Positions 18,780 to 30,669 are shown, numbered from the stretch's first letter. The stretch: 64,000 bases of DNA from Streptomyces sp. NBC_01296 (GCF_035984415.1 NZ_CP130720.1:2728001-2792000); one strand, 5' to 3'. Program-made: numbers and translations. The notes: generated from the sequence alone by a model not told the origin.

Positions 18780-19474
18780 GGGGCGGGTTCGGGCTGATCG
18801 GCCCGCGCCGGGAACGGCATGCGGTCCCCGCGGCGGACCTGGACGCGCTGGCGCTGCCCGTCGGGGACGACGGGGTCGTCATCGGCGTGGACGCCGAGGG
18901 GCGCCCGGCGGTGCTCGGCATCAACCGGCCGACGCCGTACGAGGTGACGCTGATCGGCGGCCTGTGGACGGCGCAGGTGCTGGCGCTGCGCGCGGCGGCC
19001 ACGGGGGCGCGGGTGGCGGTGGAGACCGGGCGCGGGCAGGTGTGGTCCGGGCTGGCCCAGGCCGCGGGCGGCGGCCAGCAGTGCGTGACGCTGCACGAGG
19101 TCGGCCGGGTGCCGCCGCAGGGCGCGTCGGCGGGCAGCCCGGTGCTGGTGATCCGGGACTGCGGGATGCGGCCGCCGCGCGGGCGCGTGGTGGCGGGGCC
19201 CTGGCAGTCGGTGCTGACCCTGCTGCCGTACCTGAGCCCGACGGCGCCGAGGCTGCTGCAGAACTCCTCGCTGGTGGGCGTCCAGCGGGTGTCCCCGGAC
19301 GAGGCGGAGCAGCTCGGCCGCCTGATGAACCTGCCGCGGGCGGCGGTGGATTCCCTGCCGACGCTGGGCGACGGGGTCACCCTGTGGTGCACGCCGAAGG
19401 ACCGCCAGTTCGTGATGACCCAGGGCACGGAACCGGAGACCGGCCTCCTGGGCCCCTCCCGCCGCATCGACTGA
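18776..19474 (+). CDS. conserved ESX-linked protein of unknown function
   Basis: 232 residues, ATG 18776 overlapping the eccE stop as ATGA. No signal peptide or clear membrane helix, so probably cytosolic. Visible features: a beta-rich start (FGLIGPRRERHAVPAADLDA), GLWTAQVLALRAAATGARVA, VLVIRDCGM, LLPYLSPTAPRLLQNSSLVG, and a late TLWCTPKDRQFVMTQGTE. I recognise no domain. Strict coupling to eccE suggests a stoichiometric accessory or regulator of the secretion complex. Confidence 0.8.
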   Translation: MRGGFGLIGPRRERHAVPAADLDALALPVGDDGVVIGVDAEGRPAVLGINRPTPYEVTLIGGLWTAQVLALRAAATGARVAVETGRGQVWSGLAQAAGGGQQCVTLHEVGRVPPQGASAGSPVLVIRDCGMRPPRGRVVAGPWQSVLTLLPYLSPTAPRLLQNSSLVGVQRVSPDEAEQLGRLMNLPRAAVDSLPTLGDGVTLWCTPKDRQFVMTQGTEPETGLLGPSRRID

Positions 19475-19627
19475 CCACCCCGATGCCCAACCACCCCACC
19501 CCACGCAAGCCAACGGAGCCCAGCGGCCGGGCCCAGGCGGGACTGCCGAGCAGGGCGGAGCTCTCGGGCCGCGCCGACCGAGCCCCGCAAGCCGGGGCTG
19601 CCGGTCGGGCCGGACACGCAAGGCGGG

Positions 19628-19756
19628 CCGGGGCGGGCCGGGACTGGCCGTGCCGACCAAGCCACACAGGCCGGGGCGGGCCGGGACTGGCCGTGCCGAC
19701 CAAGCCACACAGGCCGGGGCGGGCCGGGACTGGCCGTGCCGACCAAGCCACACAGG
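19628..19756. repeat. three perfect 43-bp tandem repeats
   Basis: Copies at 19628-19670, 19671-19713 and 19714-19756 are identical; a 5-nt start of a fourth copy follows. The unit length is not a multiple of 3. The unit reads from CCGGGGCGGG to AAGCCACACAGG. It lies in the non-coding gap. Confidence 0.95.
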
Positions 19757-19964
19757 CCGGGCCAGTCCGGCCCGGACAGGCATTCCAACCGGACCGCGCG
19801 GGCCAGTCGGGTCGGCGGGCCGGAGGGGCGGGCCCGGACAGGCCAGGCGAGACGACCGGACCGCTCGTGCCAGTCAGGCCGCTCAGGTCGGGGCGGGCCG
19901 GTCGGGCCGGGAGCGGCCAGACTGGCCGGTCGGGCGACCGGCACGGTCCAGCCCTGGCGGCACC

Positions 19965-20196
19965 TCCAGCGCTGGCGATCGACGCGCGGGGTCCGGGGCG
20001 AAGCCCCCGGGCCTCCCCGGCACCACCCAGCCCCGCCGGCGTTTGAGGCGCGGGGTCCGGGTCAGAGCCCCGGGGTTCTTTCCAGCCCCGCCGGCGATTG
20101 AGGCGCGGTCCGGGCGGAGCCCCCGGGGCACGTCCCAGCGGGAGCTGGGGAGAAACGGAGAAAGGGCGGGGCGGGGAAAAGGCCCCGCGCAGCGGC
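19965..20196 (+). repeat. dispersed bipartite intergenic repeat, locus A (three heads, one tail)
   Basis: Three related head modules at ~19968-20010, 20028-20073 and 20083-20127. The last two begin CAGCCCCGCCGGCG, then TTGAGGCGCGG and a short GTCCGGG...GAGCCCC hairpin; the first is degenerate. They are followed by one tail module at ~20150-20196 (AAACGGAGAAAGGGCGGGGC ... GGCCCCGCGCAGCGG). The same head-tail unit occurs complete and in both orientations at 36076-36294. Confidence 0.8.
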
Positions 20197-20410
20197 AGCA
20201 GCACGCCACCCGGCGGGTGACGGTTGCTCAGGGAGCGCCCACCCTGTAGGCAGGACGGCAAGGACGACGGCAGGAAGCCGGCCCGCAAGGGCCCCCGCAC
20301 CGCGGGACGTCCAACGGGGGCGGACACCGCTGTCGGCACGCGATTAGGCTGGGCGCGGGCGCGGCGTCGAGGTGGGCGCCGGACCAGTGTTCGACAGACC
20401 AGGAGGACCA

Positions 20411-22840
20411 GTGAGCGGCGATCGGAACGAGAGGCGCGGCGGGACTTGGGACGTCCCGACGGACGATCAGTCCGACGCGGAGCCCGAGGTGACGGGCGAG
20501 TTCACCATCGACTACACCCCGCCGGCCTGGTACACGCAGGGCGCGGCCCCGGCCACTGCGGTACCGGGCCTCCCCGAAGGCAGCGGCTTCGAACCCCACC
20601 GCCCGTCGGACGTGGCCTCGCCCTCGACGATGCGGATCGCCCCGCCGGCCCCGCGCACGCCGTCGGACGGAGCGGGCGTGCCCTCGCCGTTCCCGGCACC
20701 GGCCCCGCCGGCCCCGGCACCCTTCAGCGCGCCGGCCGACAACGCCACCCCGCCCGCGGTTTTCCCGCCCCCGGCACCCGCCGACACCACGGGCGCCCCC
20801 TCGGCGCACCCGGCACCCTTCAGTACCCCGGCCGAGTCCACCACCGGCGCACCCGCGGCTCTCCCGGCACCCGCCGAGGTACCGGCCCTGCCGGCACCGG
20901 CACCGGCACCCACCCCCGCCCCGGCGCCCTTCGGCACGCCCTCCGCCGAGGCCCCCGCCGAAGCGCCCGGGCCGTTCGTGAAGGCCTCCTTCGAGGGATC
21001 CGCCCCCGTCCAGCGGCACGACACCCCGCCCGACGGGACGGCCATCCCGTTCGCGAACCCCGAGCCCGCGGCTCCGGAGGTTCCCCGGGACGCCGCTCCC
21101 GCGCCGGTGGCCGACGCCTTCCCTGCGCCCTTCGCGCCCCCCGTACCGGAGGCTCCGGCGCCCGTCACCCCCGTGGATGCAGTTCACCCGCCCGTGGAAG
21201 CCCCCTTCGGGGGACCCGGAGGCGAACTGCCGGCGCTGCCGCCCGCGTTCCCCGCCACCACCGCGCCGCAGGACGGCTACGGCTTCCCGCCGGCCCCCGT
21301 CCCCGCCACCACCGCGCCGCAGGACGGCTACGGCTTCCCGCCCGCGCCCCAGAACGGGTACGGGTTCCCCCCGGCCCCCGGCCCGGCCACCACGGCGCCC
21401 CAGGACGGCTACGGCTTCCCGCCGGCCCCCGCACCGGCGCAGCACCAGCCGCAGCCGCCCGTGGACGCAGGCGACTACGCCTTCCCGCCCGCGCAGCCCG
21501 CTCCGGCCCCGGCCCCCGTACCCCCGCAGCACCAGCAGCCGCAGCCGCAGCCGCAGCCGCAGTCGCAGTCGCAGTACGACCCCCGTACCGGCGGCGCCCA
21601 GTGGCCCGCCGGGCCCCAGCCGGGCCCGCAGCCGCACGACCCCCGCTACCAGCCCGGCCCGGCCGGCGGCGGCGCTCCCCTCGGCTACACCGCCGCCGTC
21701 GAGCTGTCCTCCGACCGGCTGCTGCGCGGCAAGCAGAAGCCCAAGCCCCAGCGCGCCGGCTTCCGTTTCGGCGGCAAGGCCGCCGAGGCCGAGCGCCTGC
21801 GCAAGCTCGAGCTCATCCGCACGCCGGTCATGTCCTGCTACCGCATCGCCGTCATCAGCCTCAAGGGCGGCGTCGGCAAGACCACGACCACCACCGCCCT
21901 CGGCGCGACCCTCGCCACCGAGCGCCAGGACAAGATCCTGGCCATCGACGCGAACCCCGACGCCGGCACCCTCGGCCGCCGCGTCCGCCGCGAGACCGGG
22001 GCCACCATCCGGGACCTGGTCCAGGCGATCCCGTACCTGAACTCGTACATGGACATCCGGCGGTTCACCTCCCAGGCCCCCTCCGGCCTGGAGATCATCG
22101 CCAACGACGTGGACCCGGCCGTGTCGACGACGTTCAACGACGAGGACTACCGCCGTGTCATCGACACGCTCGGCCGCCAGTACCCGATCATCCTCACCGA
22201 CTCGGGCACCGGCCTGCTCTACTCCGCCATGCGCGGCGTCCTGGACCTGGCCGATCAGCTGATCATCATCTCGACCCCGTCGGTGGACGGTGCCAGCAGC
22301 GCGAGCACGACGCTCGACTGGCTCTCCGCGCACGGGTACGCCGACCTGGTCTCCCGCTCCCTCACCGTCATCTCGGGGGTCCGCGAGACCAGCAAGATGA
22401 TCAAGATCGAGGACATCGTGCAGCACTTCGAGACCCGCTGCCGCGGCGTCGTCGTGGTGCCGTTCGACGAACACCTCGCGGCCGGCGCCGAGGTCGACCT
22501 CGACCTGATGCGGCCGAAGACCCGGGAGGCGTACTTCAACCTCTCCGCGCTCGTGGCCGAGGACTTCGTCCGCGCCGCCCAGCAGGCCCCCCAGGGCCAC
22601 TGGGGAGCACCTCAGCAGCCCCAACAGCCCCAACAGCAGCAGCAGCTCCACGCCCAGCCGCAGTCACCTCAGCAGCCGCAGCCGCAGGGCCAGCCGTACG
22701 GCCAGCCCCAGGGCCCGTCCCCGTACCAGCAGCCGCCGCAGCCGTACGCCCAGCCGTACCCGCAGCCCGGCCAGCCCTGGCAGCCGCAGCAGCAGCCCCA
22801 GAACCCGCAGCAGCCCCCGCGCGACCCGCGCCTCGGCTGA
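20411..22840 (+). CDS. EspI-like ESX protein: Pro/Ala-rich region plus MinD/ParA-type ATPase domain
   Basis: 809 residues from GTG 20411 with AGGAGG four nt upstream. Residues ~1-470 are Pro/Ala-rich and disordered, with four near-identical decapeptides [10 protein letters not shown] (third copy [10 protein letters not shown]) at about 286-340. Residues ~475-715 are a MinD/ParA-like P-loop domain: [13 protein letters not shown] (deviant Walker A, ~485), [13 protein letters not shown], and [12 protein letters not shown]. The C-terminal ~80 residues are a Gln/Pro-rich tail. The architecture parallels mycobacterial EspI, a regulator at ESX-1. A terminator follows. Confidence 0.88.
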   Translation: MSGDRNERRGGTWDVPTDDQSDAEPEVTGEFTIDYTPPAWYTQGAAPATAVPGLPEGSGFEPHRPSDVASPSTMRIAPPAPRTPSDGAGVPSPFPAPAPPAPAPFSAPADNATPPAVFPPPAPADTTGAPSAHPAPFSTPAESTTGAPAALPAPAEVPALPAPAPAPTPAPAPFGTPSAEAPAEAPGPFVKASFEGSAPVQRHDTPPDGTAIPFANPEPAAPEVPRDAAPAPVADAFPAPFAPPVPEAPAPVTPVDAVHPPVEAPFGGPGGELPALPPAFPATTAPQDGYGFPPAPVPATTAPQDGYGFPPAPQNGYGFPPAPGPATTAPQDGYGFPPAPAPAQHQPQPPVDAGDYAFPPAQPAPAPAPVPPQHQQPQPQPQPQSQSQYDPRTGGAQWPAGPQPGPQPHDPRYQPGPAGGGAPLGYTAAVELSSDRLLRGKQKPKPQRAGFRFGGKAAEAERLRKLELIRTPVMSCYRIAVISLKGGVGKTTTTTALGATLATERQDKILAIDANPDAGTLGRRVRRETGATIRDLVQAIPYLNSYMDIRRFTSQAPSGLEIIANDVDPAVSTTFNDEDYRRVIDTLGRQYPIILTDSGTGLLYSAMRGVLDLADQLIIISTPSVDGASSASTTLDWLSAHGYADLVSRSLTVISGVRETSKMIKIEDIVQHFETRCRGVVVVPFDEHLAAGAEVDLDLMRPKTREAYFNLSALVAEDFVRAAQQAPQGHWGAPQQPQQPQQQQQLHAQPQSPQQPQPQGQPYGQPQGPSPYQQPPQPYAQPYPQPGQPWQPQQQPQNPQQPPRDPRLG

Positions 22841-22852
22841 CGACGGCAGCAG

Positions 22853-22888
22853 GAAGGGCCCGTACCTCCCAGGGGGTACGGGCCCTTC
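22853..22888. terminator. bidirectional terminator between the EspI-like gene and ribF
   Basis: A 14-bp perfect stem (22853-22866 with 22875-22888) and an 8-nt loop, between two convergent stop codons. Confidence 0.85.
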
Positions 22889-22916
22889 TCGTGCACGCCG
22901 GGCAGCCGCCCGCGGC

Positions 22917-23873
22917 TCAGCGCTCCGCGTCGTACGCCTCGGTCAGCGTCCGCGCCCGCTTCACGTCGTCGGCGATGGCCTCGAGCAGGCCGTCCAGCGA
23001 TTCGAACTTCGCCATGCCGCGCACGTACGCGAGGAAGTCCACGGTCACGTGCAGGCCGTACAGGTCCAGGCCGATCCGGTCGATCGCGTACGCCTCCACG
23101 GTCCGCTCGGTGGCGTCGAACTGCAGGTTCGTGCCGACCGAGATCGCCGCCGGCATCCGCTCGCCGTTGGCCGTGAGCCAGCCCGCGTACACGCCGTCCG
23201 CCGGGATGGCGGTGTGCGGGGCGGTCTCGACGTTGGCCGTCGGGTAGCCGAGTTCGCGCCCGCGCTGGGCGCCGCGTACGACGACGCCCTCGACGCGGTG
23301 CGGCCGACCGAGGATCTCGGCCGCGCCCGCCATGTCGCCTTCTGCGACCAGCTTTCGAGCCAGCGTCGAGGAGAACGGGACGCCGCCGCCCGCCGCGCCG
23401 CGCTCGACCAGGTCCACGACGTCGACCTCGTAGTCGTACGTGCCGCCCAGCTCGCGGAGGAAGTCGACGTTTCCGGCGGCCCGGTGGCCGAAGCGGAAGT
23501 TCGGGCCCTCGATGACGGCCTGCGCGTGCAGCTTGTCGACGAGCACCTTCACGATGAAGTCGGCCGGGGAGAGCTGCGAGAACTCCGCCGTGAACGGCAG
23601 GATCAGCAGCGCGTCCACGCCCAGCCCGGCCATCAGTTCGGCACGGCGGTCGTACGGGGCCAGGATCGGCGGGTGGCTGCCGGGGCGCACGACCTCGCTC
23701 GGGTGCGGGCTGAAGGTGACGACGACGGACGGGACGCCGAGCGCGCGCGCCTTGGCCACGGCCCGCCCGATGATCAGCTGATGGCCCCGGTGCACACCGT
23801 CGTACGAGCCGATGGTGACGACGCTGCGTCCCCAGTCCTGGGGGATGTCCTCCAAGCCACGCCAGCGCTGCAC
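22917..23873 (-). CDS. ribF: bifunctional riboflavin kinase / FAD synthetase
   Basis: Makes FMN and then FAD from riboflavin. 318 residues from GTG 23873, set by GGCGAGGAGCGG upstream; an in-frame ATG at 23942 has no ribosome site. The N-terminal nucleotidyltransferase domain has VTIGSYDGVHRGHQ and VVVTFSPHPSEV. The C-terminal flavokinase domain has GYPTANVE and AAISVGTNLQF. In the usual Streptomyces place downstream of truB, but with a sigma/anti-sigma pair between them on the opposite strand. Confidence 0.96.
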   Translation of the reverse strand: MQRWRGLEDIPQDWGRSVVTIGSYDGVHRGHQLIIGRAVAKARALGVPSVVVTFSPHPSEVVRPGSHPPILAPYDRRAELMAGLGVDALLILPFTAEFSQLSPADFIVKVLVDKLHAQAVIEGPNFRFGHRAAGNVDFLRELGGTYDYEVDVVDLVERGAAGGGVPFSSTLARKLVAEGDMAGAAEILGRPHRVEGVVVRGAQRGRELGYPTANVETAPHTAIPADGVYAGWLTANGERMPAAISVGTNLQFDATERTVEAYAIDRIGLDLYGLHVTVDFLAYVRGMAKFESLDGLLEAIADDVKRARTLTEAYDAER

Positions 23874-24101
23874 TGTGACCGCTCCTCGCCCGAACCGTGT
23901 AGGCCCTGTCCTGGTTGCCGATTGCAGGTCTAAGACTGCCATGCCCGTGCCCGGGGCCCCGCATCGGCATCTGGCTGGGGGCGCTCTGTGTCACCTCGGC
24001 GGGGCGGAGCCCAGGCGCGCGGATGTAACGGTGGGGGCGGCTGCGGCCAAGTAAGGGGTAGAGGGGCTCGTACGGGTCCCGGACACCAGGGAGGGGGCCC
24101 G

Positions 24102-24704
24102 GTGAGCAGCACCGAGCAGGAGAGCGTGTCGGCGGGAATCGGACCGCCGGATCTGTCCACACCCGAAGGATTCGGGGCGTTCTACCAGCAGCACATAGAC
24201 GCGGTCCTGGGTTTCGTCACGCGCCGCGTCGCCGACCCGCATCTGGCGGCTGACCTGACGGCCGACATCTTCCTCGCGGCGCTGAAGGCCGCTCCGGGCT
24301 ACCGGCCCGACCGGGGCGTCCCGGTCGCCTGGCTGTACGGCATCGCACGGCATGTCCTGGCGGGCCATGCCCGCGGCCGTGCCCGCGAGCGCGGCGCACT
24401 GGAGCGGCTCAGCGGCCGTCGGCTGCTCGACGACGAGGACGTCGCCGCGCTGGAGGAGCGGATCGACGCCCAGCGGGCGTTCCGGGTACTGGCCGAGAGA
24501 CATGCCGCCCTCTCCGAGCCGCTTCGAGCCGTCCTCGACCTGATCGTCGTGGACGGGCTCAGCCCGGCCGAGGCCGCGCAGGCCCTCGGCGTCACCCAGG
24601 CCACCGTCCGGGTCCGCCTGCACCGCGCCCGGCGCATTTTGCGGACCGCGTCCGCACCTTCCGAACACCCCGTCCCGGCACACCAGTTGGAGGCAGCACG
24701 ATGA
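24102..24704 (+). CDS. ECF-family RNA polymerase sigma factor
   Basis: 200 residues from GTG 24102 with GGGAGGGGG upstream. Sigma region 2 at ~30-100 (FVTRRVADPHLAADLTADIF, then VPVAWLYGIARHVLAGH). Region 4 at ~130-185 (LDLIVVDGLSPAEAAQALGV, TQATVRVRLHRARRIL). No region 3, so an ECF (group 4) factor. The stop overlaps the ATG of the next gene (ATGA), whose product has the layout of an anti-sigma factor. Confidence 0.93.
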   Translation: MSSTEQESVSAGIGPPDLSTPEGFGAFYQQHIDAVLGFVTRRVADPHLAADLTADIFLAALKAAPGYRPDRGVPVAWLYGIARHVLAGHARGRARERGALERLSGRRLLDDEDVAALEERIDAQRAFRVLAERHAALSEPLRAVLDLIVVDGLSPAEAAQALGVTQATVRVRLHRARRILRTASAPSEHPVPAHQLEAAR

Positions 24705-25387
24705 ACAGCAGGCCCACCCGGTTCGAGGAGCGCCTCAAGGAGGAGCTCCTGGCGATCGCCGCCGACCGGAGCAGGATCGAGGAGCAGGTCGACTTCGCCG
24801 TCCGCTCCCCCGCCCGCCGGTTCCGGATGCCGCTCGCCCTCGGCGTGGCAGCGGCCGCGGCCGCCGGCCTCCTGGTCGCCCTGCCGGTCGTCGGCGACGA
24901 CGGGGGCAGCGCCCCCGCGTACGCCCTGACGATGAGCAGCGACGGCACCATCACGGTCAAGCTGTTCAATCCCGAGGGGCTGCCCGGCCTGGAGCGCGAG
25001 CTCCGCGCGCTGGGGGTCAGCATCACGAGGGTCCCCGTGAAGCCGGCGGGCGAGTGCTCCGAATGGCCGCCCGGCGGTTTCGACGAGGCGAACGGACTCC
25101 TCACGAGCGAGGGGGACGGACCCCTGTTGAAGATCAACTCAACGACGCTTCCGGCGGGGCACACCCTCGTCTTCACGATGTACGAGAAGGGCCCCTGGCG
25201 AGGTTCCTTCGGCTCGCTGCGCACCTCGCTGGTGCCGTCCTGCATCCCCGACAACTTCAGCCTGGGCGTCGACGAGCTCCCGAAGAACCCCACGGGGACC
25301 CACTCGCCCGTCTCGCCCTCCGGTCGCCCCAACGAGGACCTGCCGAGCGAGGCGCTCGTCAAGCTGGGCGGGGCGACCAAGAGATAG
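24701..25387 (+). CDS. single-pass membrane protein, probable anti-sigma factor
   Basis: 228 residues, ATG 24701 overlapping the sigma stop. Cytoplasmic N-terminal helix (TRFEERLKEELLAIAADRSR), one membrane segment at ~44-66 (LALGVAAAAAAGLLVALPVV) and an extracytoplasmic domain of ~160 residues. That domain contains two well-separated Cys (GECSEWPPGG and PSCIPDNFSL) that could form a disulfide. It lacks the HxxxCxxC zinc motif of ZAS-type anti-sigmas. The role is inferred from coupling and topology. Confidence 0.75.
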   Translation: MNSRPTRFEERLKEELLAIAADRSRIEEQVDFAVRSPARRFRMPLALGVAAAAAAGLLVALPVVGDDGGSAPAYALTMSSDGTITVKLFNPEGLPGLERELRALGVSITRVPVKPAGECSEWPPGGFDEANGLLTSEGDGPLLKINSTTLPAGHTLVFTMYEKGPWRGSFGSLRTSLVPSCIPDNFSLGVDELPKNPTGTHSPVSPSGRPNEDLPSEALVKLGGATKR

Positions 25388-25541
25388 GCAGGGGCACGAG
25401 GCCGGCCTCGGCGAAGCAGGAGTGCCGGCGGGAGCCCGCGCGGCGGAAAGCGCCCCCTTGTACTCCCTCAGTCACTCCGCGCGCCTGCTCGGACGGGTGC
25501 ATACGGGGGCGAGGCTGGATAGACACCTACCCGAGGGGGGT

Positions 25542-25585
25542 CGTGGAGCGGTGAGCAGCAGGCGATGTGCGCTCACCGCTCCACG
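25542..25585. terminator. bidirectional terminator between the anti-sigma gene and truB
   Basis: A perfect 15-bp inverted repeat (25542-25556 with 25571-25585), 14-nt loop, placed 16 bp after the truB stop on the minus strand and ~155 bp after the anti-sigma stop on the plus strand. Confidence 0.8.
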
Positions 25586-25600
25586 TCAAAGCGGAGCGGA

Positions 25601-26509
25601 TCAGACGAAGACGGCCAGCGACTTCGCCTTGCCGCCCTTGCTCTCCACGAGCCCGAGCAGCTGACCCTCCGGCCCGTAGACCGCCACCGTCTTGCCGGCG
25701 GGGTACGCGTCCGGCATCTCGATGCGCACGCCGTTGGCGAGCAGCGAGGCACGCCGGGCGTCCAGGTCCCAGCGCGGGAAGGCCGCGGCCGCCGCCTCGC
25801 CGATCGGCATGACGGTCAGCTCCTCCTGGAGCTGGTCCAGCGTCCGCGCCCGGTCGATCTTGTACGGGCCCACCCGGGTGCGCCGCAGCGCGGTGAGGTG
25901 CCCGCCGACGCCGAGGTCGGCGCCCAGGTCACGGGCGAGGGCGCGGATGTACGTACCGCTGGAGCACACCACGGAGACGACGAGGTCGACGACCTTGGTG
26001 CCGTCCTCGGCCTCTGCGTCCCGCATGTCGTACACCTGGAACGAGGAGATGGTCACCGGCCGGGCCGGGATCTCGAAGTCCTCGCCGTCGCGCGCACGCT
26101 TGTAGGAGCGCACGCCCTTGATCTTGATGGCGCTGACCTTCGACGGGACCTGCATGATCTCGCCGGACAGCTTGGCGATGCCCTTGTCCACGGCCTCGCG
26201 GGTCACCGCGGAGGCGTCCGTGGAGGAGGTGATCTCACCCTCCGCGTCGTCCGTCAGGGTGTTTTGACCGAGGCGGATCGTCCCGAGGTATTCCTTCTCG
26301 GTGAGCGCGAGGTGGCCGAGGAGCTTGGTGGCCTTCTCGACGCCCAGGACGAGGACGCCCGTCGCCATCGGGTCGAGCGTGCCGGCGTGGCCGACGCGGC
26401 GGGTCTTGGCGATCCCGCGCATCTTGGCGACCACGTCGTGCGAAGTGAAGCCGGACGGCTTGTCGACGATGACAAGGCCGTCCGGAGTCTTCCCTGCGTT
26501 GGTGCTCAT
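25601..26509 (-). CDS. truB: tRNA pseudouridine(55) synthase
   Basis: Forms the universal pseudouridine 55 in the tRNA T-loop. 302 residues. Catalytic Asp in GHAGTLDPMATGVL; other family segments are GLVIVDKPSGFTSHDVV, QVPSKVSAIKIKG and SGTYIRALARDLG. The ATG overlaps the rbfA stop (ATGA). Last gene of the rimP-nusA-ylxR-infB-DUF503-rbfA-truB series; a strong terminator follows. Confidence 0.97.
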   Translation of the reverse strand: MSTNAGKTPDGLVIVDKPSGFTSHDVVAKMRGIAKTRRVGHAGTLDPMATGVLVLGVEKATKLLGHLALTEKEYLGTIRLGQNTLTDDAEGEITSSTDASAVTREAVDKGIAKLSGEIMQVPSKVSAIKIKGVRSYKRARDGEDFEIPARPVTISSFQVYDMRDAEAEDGTKVVDLVVSVVCSSGTYIRALARDLGADLGVGGHLTALRRTRVGPYKIDRARTLDQLQEELTVMPIGEAAAAAFPRWDLDARRASLLANGVRIEMPDAYPAGKTVAVYGPEGQLLGLVESKGGKAKSLAVFV

Positions 26510-26958
26510 TCCGCGGCTGCGTCCTCGTCGTCGTCCTCACCGGGCTTCTTGTACGGGTCGGCGTCGCCGGCGTACTGCGCGCCGGAGGAGACCTCTCGCA
26601 CCTGGGCGTCGGAGGCGCGCGCCTTGTTGAGGAGGTCCTCGATGGTCTTGGCGTTCTCCGGGAGCGCGTCCGCGACGAAGGTCAGGGTGGGCGTGAACTT
26701 GGTGCCCGCCGCCCGGCCGACCGCGGAGCGCAGTACGCCCTTGGCGCTTTCGAGACCCGCTGCCGCGCTGGCGCGGTCCTCGTCGTCACCGTAGACCGTG
26801 TAGAAGACCGTGGCCTCCCGCAGATCGCCGGTGACCCGGGTGTCCGTGATGGTCACGTGCGTACCGAGGCGGGGGTCCTTGACACCACGCTGCAGCTTCT
26901 CGGCCACCACCTCCCGGATGAGGTCCGCCAGCTTCTTTGCCCGCGCATTGTCGGCCAC
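26506..26958 (-). CDS. rbfA: 30S ribosome-binding factor RbfA
   Basis: Late 30S maturation factor acting on the 16S 5' helix. 150 residues from GTG 26958 (AAGGAGACGG upstream). The KH-like fold is recognisable in ARAKKLADLIREVVAEKL, DPRLGTHVTITDTRVTGDL and RTAGTKFTPTLTF-type strands (here GRAAGTKFTPTLTFVAD). The acidic C-terminal tail (~130-150) is normal for actinomycetes. Overlaps truB. Confidence 0.95.
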   Translation of the reverse strand: MADNARAKKLADLIREVVAEKLQRGVKDPRLGTHVTITDTRVTGDLREATVFYTVYGDDEDRASAAAGLESAKGVLRSAVGRAAGTKFTPTLTFVADALPENAKTIEDLLNKARASDAQVREVSSGAQYAGDADPYKKPGEDDDEDAAAE

Positions 26959-26985
26959 TGGTCCGTCTCCTTCTTTGTCTTGCTA

Positions 26986-27279
26986 TCAGTCTTCATCACC
27001 GTGCAGCCGCCGTCGTACCGACAGCAGCTCCACTTCCGGACGTGCCGCGACCAGCCGCTCGCAGCGGTCCAGTACATCCGAGAGGAACCTCGCGTCCCCG
27101 CTGACCAGAGCGACCCCGATACGGGCCCTGCGGTGCAGATCCTGGTCGCCCACCTCTGCCGCGCTCACGGCGAACTTGCGTTGGAGCTCGGCCACGATGG
27201 GCCGGACTACGGAGCGTTTCTCCTTCAGCGAGTGGACGTCGCCGAGGAGCAGGTCGAAGGACAGAGTCCCCACGTACAT
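26986..27279 (-). CDS. DUF503 (YlxP-like) protein
   Basis: 97 residues from ATG 27279. Begins MYVGTLSFDLLLGDVHSLKE and continues KRSVVRPIVAELQRKFAVSA, the conserved core of DUF503. Members are small basic proteins nearly always encoded between infB and rbfA; B. subtilis YlxP is the named relative, and a role in translation or ribosome assembly is suspected but not established here. The ribosome site is weak. Confidence 0.92.
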   Translation of the reverse strand: MYVGTLSFDLLLGDVHSLKEKRSVVRPIVAELQRKFAVSAAEVGDQDLHRRARIGVALVSGDARFLSDVLDRCERLVAARPEVELLSVRRRLHGDED

Positions 27280-27363
27280 TCAGTTCCGGATATCCCGCCG
27301 GTGCGGGTTCGGTGGCCTGCCGGCCGTCGCGCGGCAGGGTCACCAGAACCGTACACGCAACGG

Positions 27364-27402
27364 CCGGGGCCGATCGACGGATATTCCGCCGACCGGCCCC
27401 GG
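27364..27402 (-). terminator. hairpin between infB and the DUF503 gene
   Basis: A 9-bp GC stem (27364-27372 with 27394-27402) encloses a smaller 3-bp stem around ATATT. It lies 30 bp after the infB stop. No T-run; it may only attenuate transcription into DUF503-rbfA-truB. Confidence 0.5.
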
Positions 27403-27432
27403 TGTTACGACACGGTACGAACCGCCTCGCGC

Positions 27433-30588
<3,156 letters not shown>

Positions 30589-30601
30589 TTCGCTCCTTTT
30601 A

Positions 30602-30669
30602 GGTCCGGGTTACGCCGGACCGTCGCTACTTCATGGGCGTACTCATCGCGTACTCATCGAGTGCTCATC
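30602..30669 (-). repeat. infB leader: 7-bp hairpin plus three 11-bp tandem repeats
   Basis: Repeats at 30637-30647, 30648-30658 (identical, GCGTACTCATC) and 30659-30669 (two mismatches). A hairpin with arms 30602-30608 and 30615-30621 lies just upstream of the infB ribosome site. All are in the 148-bp ylxR-infB spacer. Confidence 0.7.

Larger units (their letters stand above)
19475..20410. other. 936-bp non-coding, repeat-rich gap inside the ESX locus
   Basis: No credible gene: open frames on both strands give low-complexity Arg/Pro/Gly/Ala text without ribosome sites. From 19490 to ~19960 it is built of degenerate G+C-rich motifs, including three exact 43-bp tandem copies (19628-19756). 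From ~19965 to 20196 it carries modules of a dispersed element also found at 36.1-36.3 kb. The last ~200 bp presumably hold the promoter of the EspI-like gene. Confidence 0.7.

Noticed and set aside
19628..19756. CRISPR array
   Set aside because: The 43-bp units abut directly with no spacers and there are no cas genes.
19377..20339. Minus-strand frame rich in WSARPVPARPG-like repeats
   Set aside because: The peptide repeat is only the 43-bp DNA repeat and G+C motifs read in a frame; no start signal or domain.
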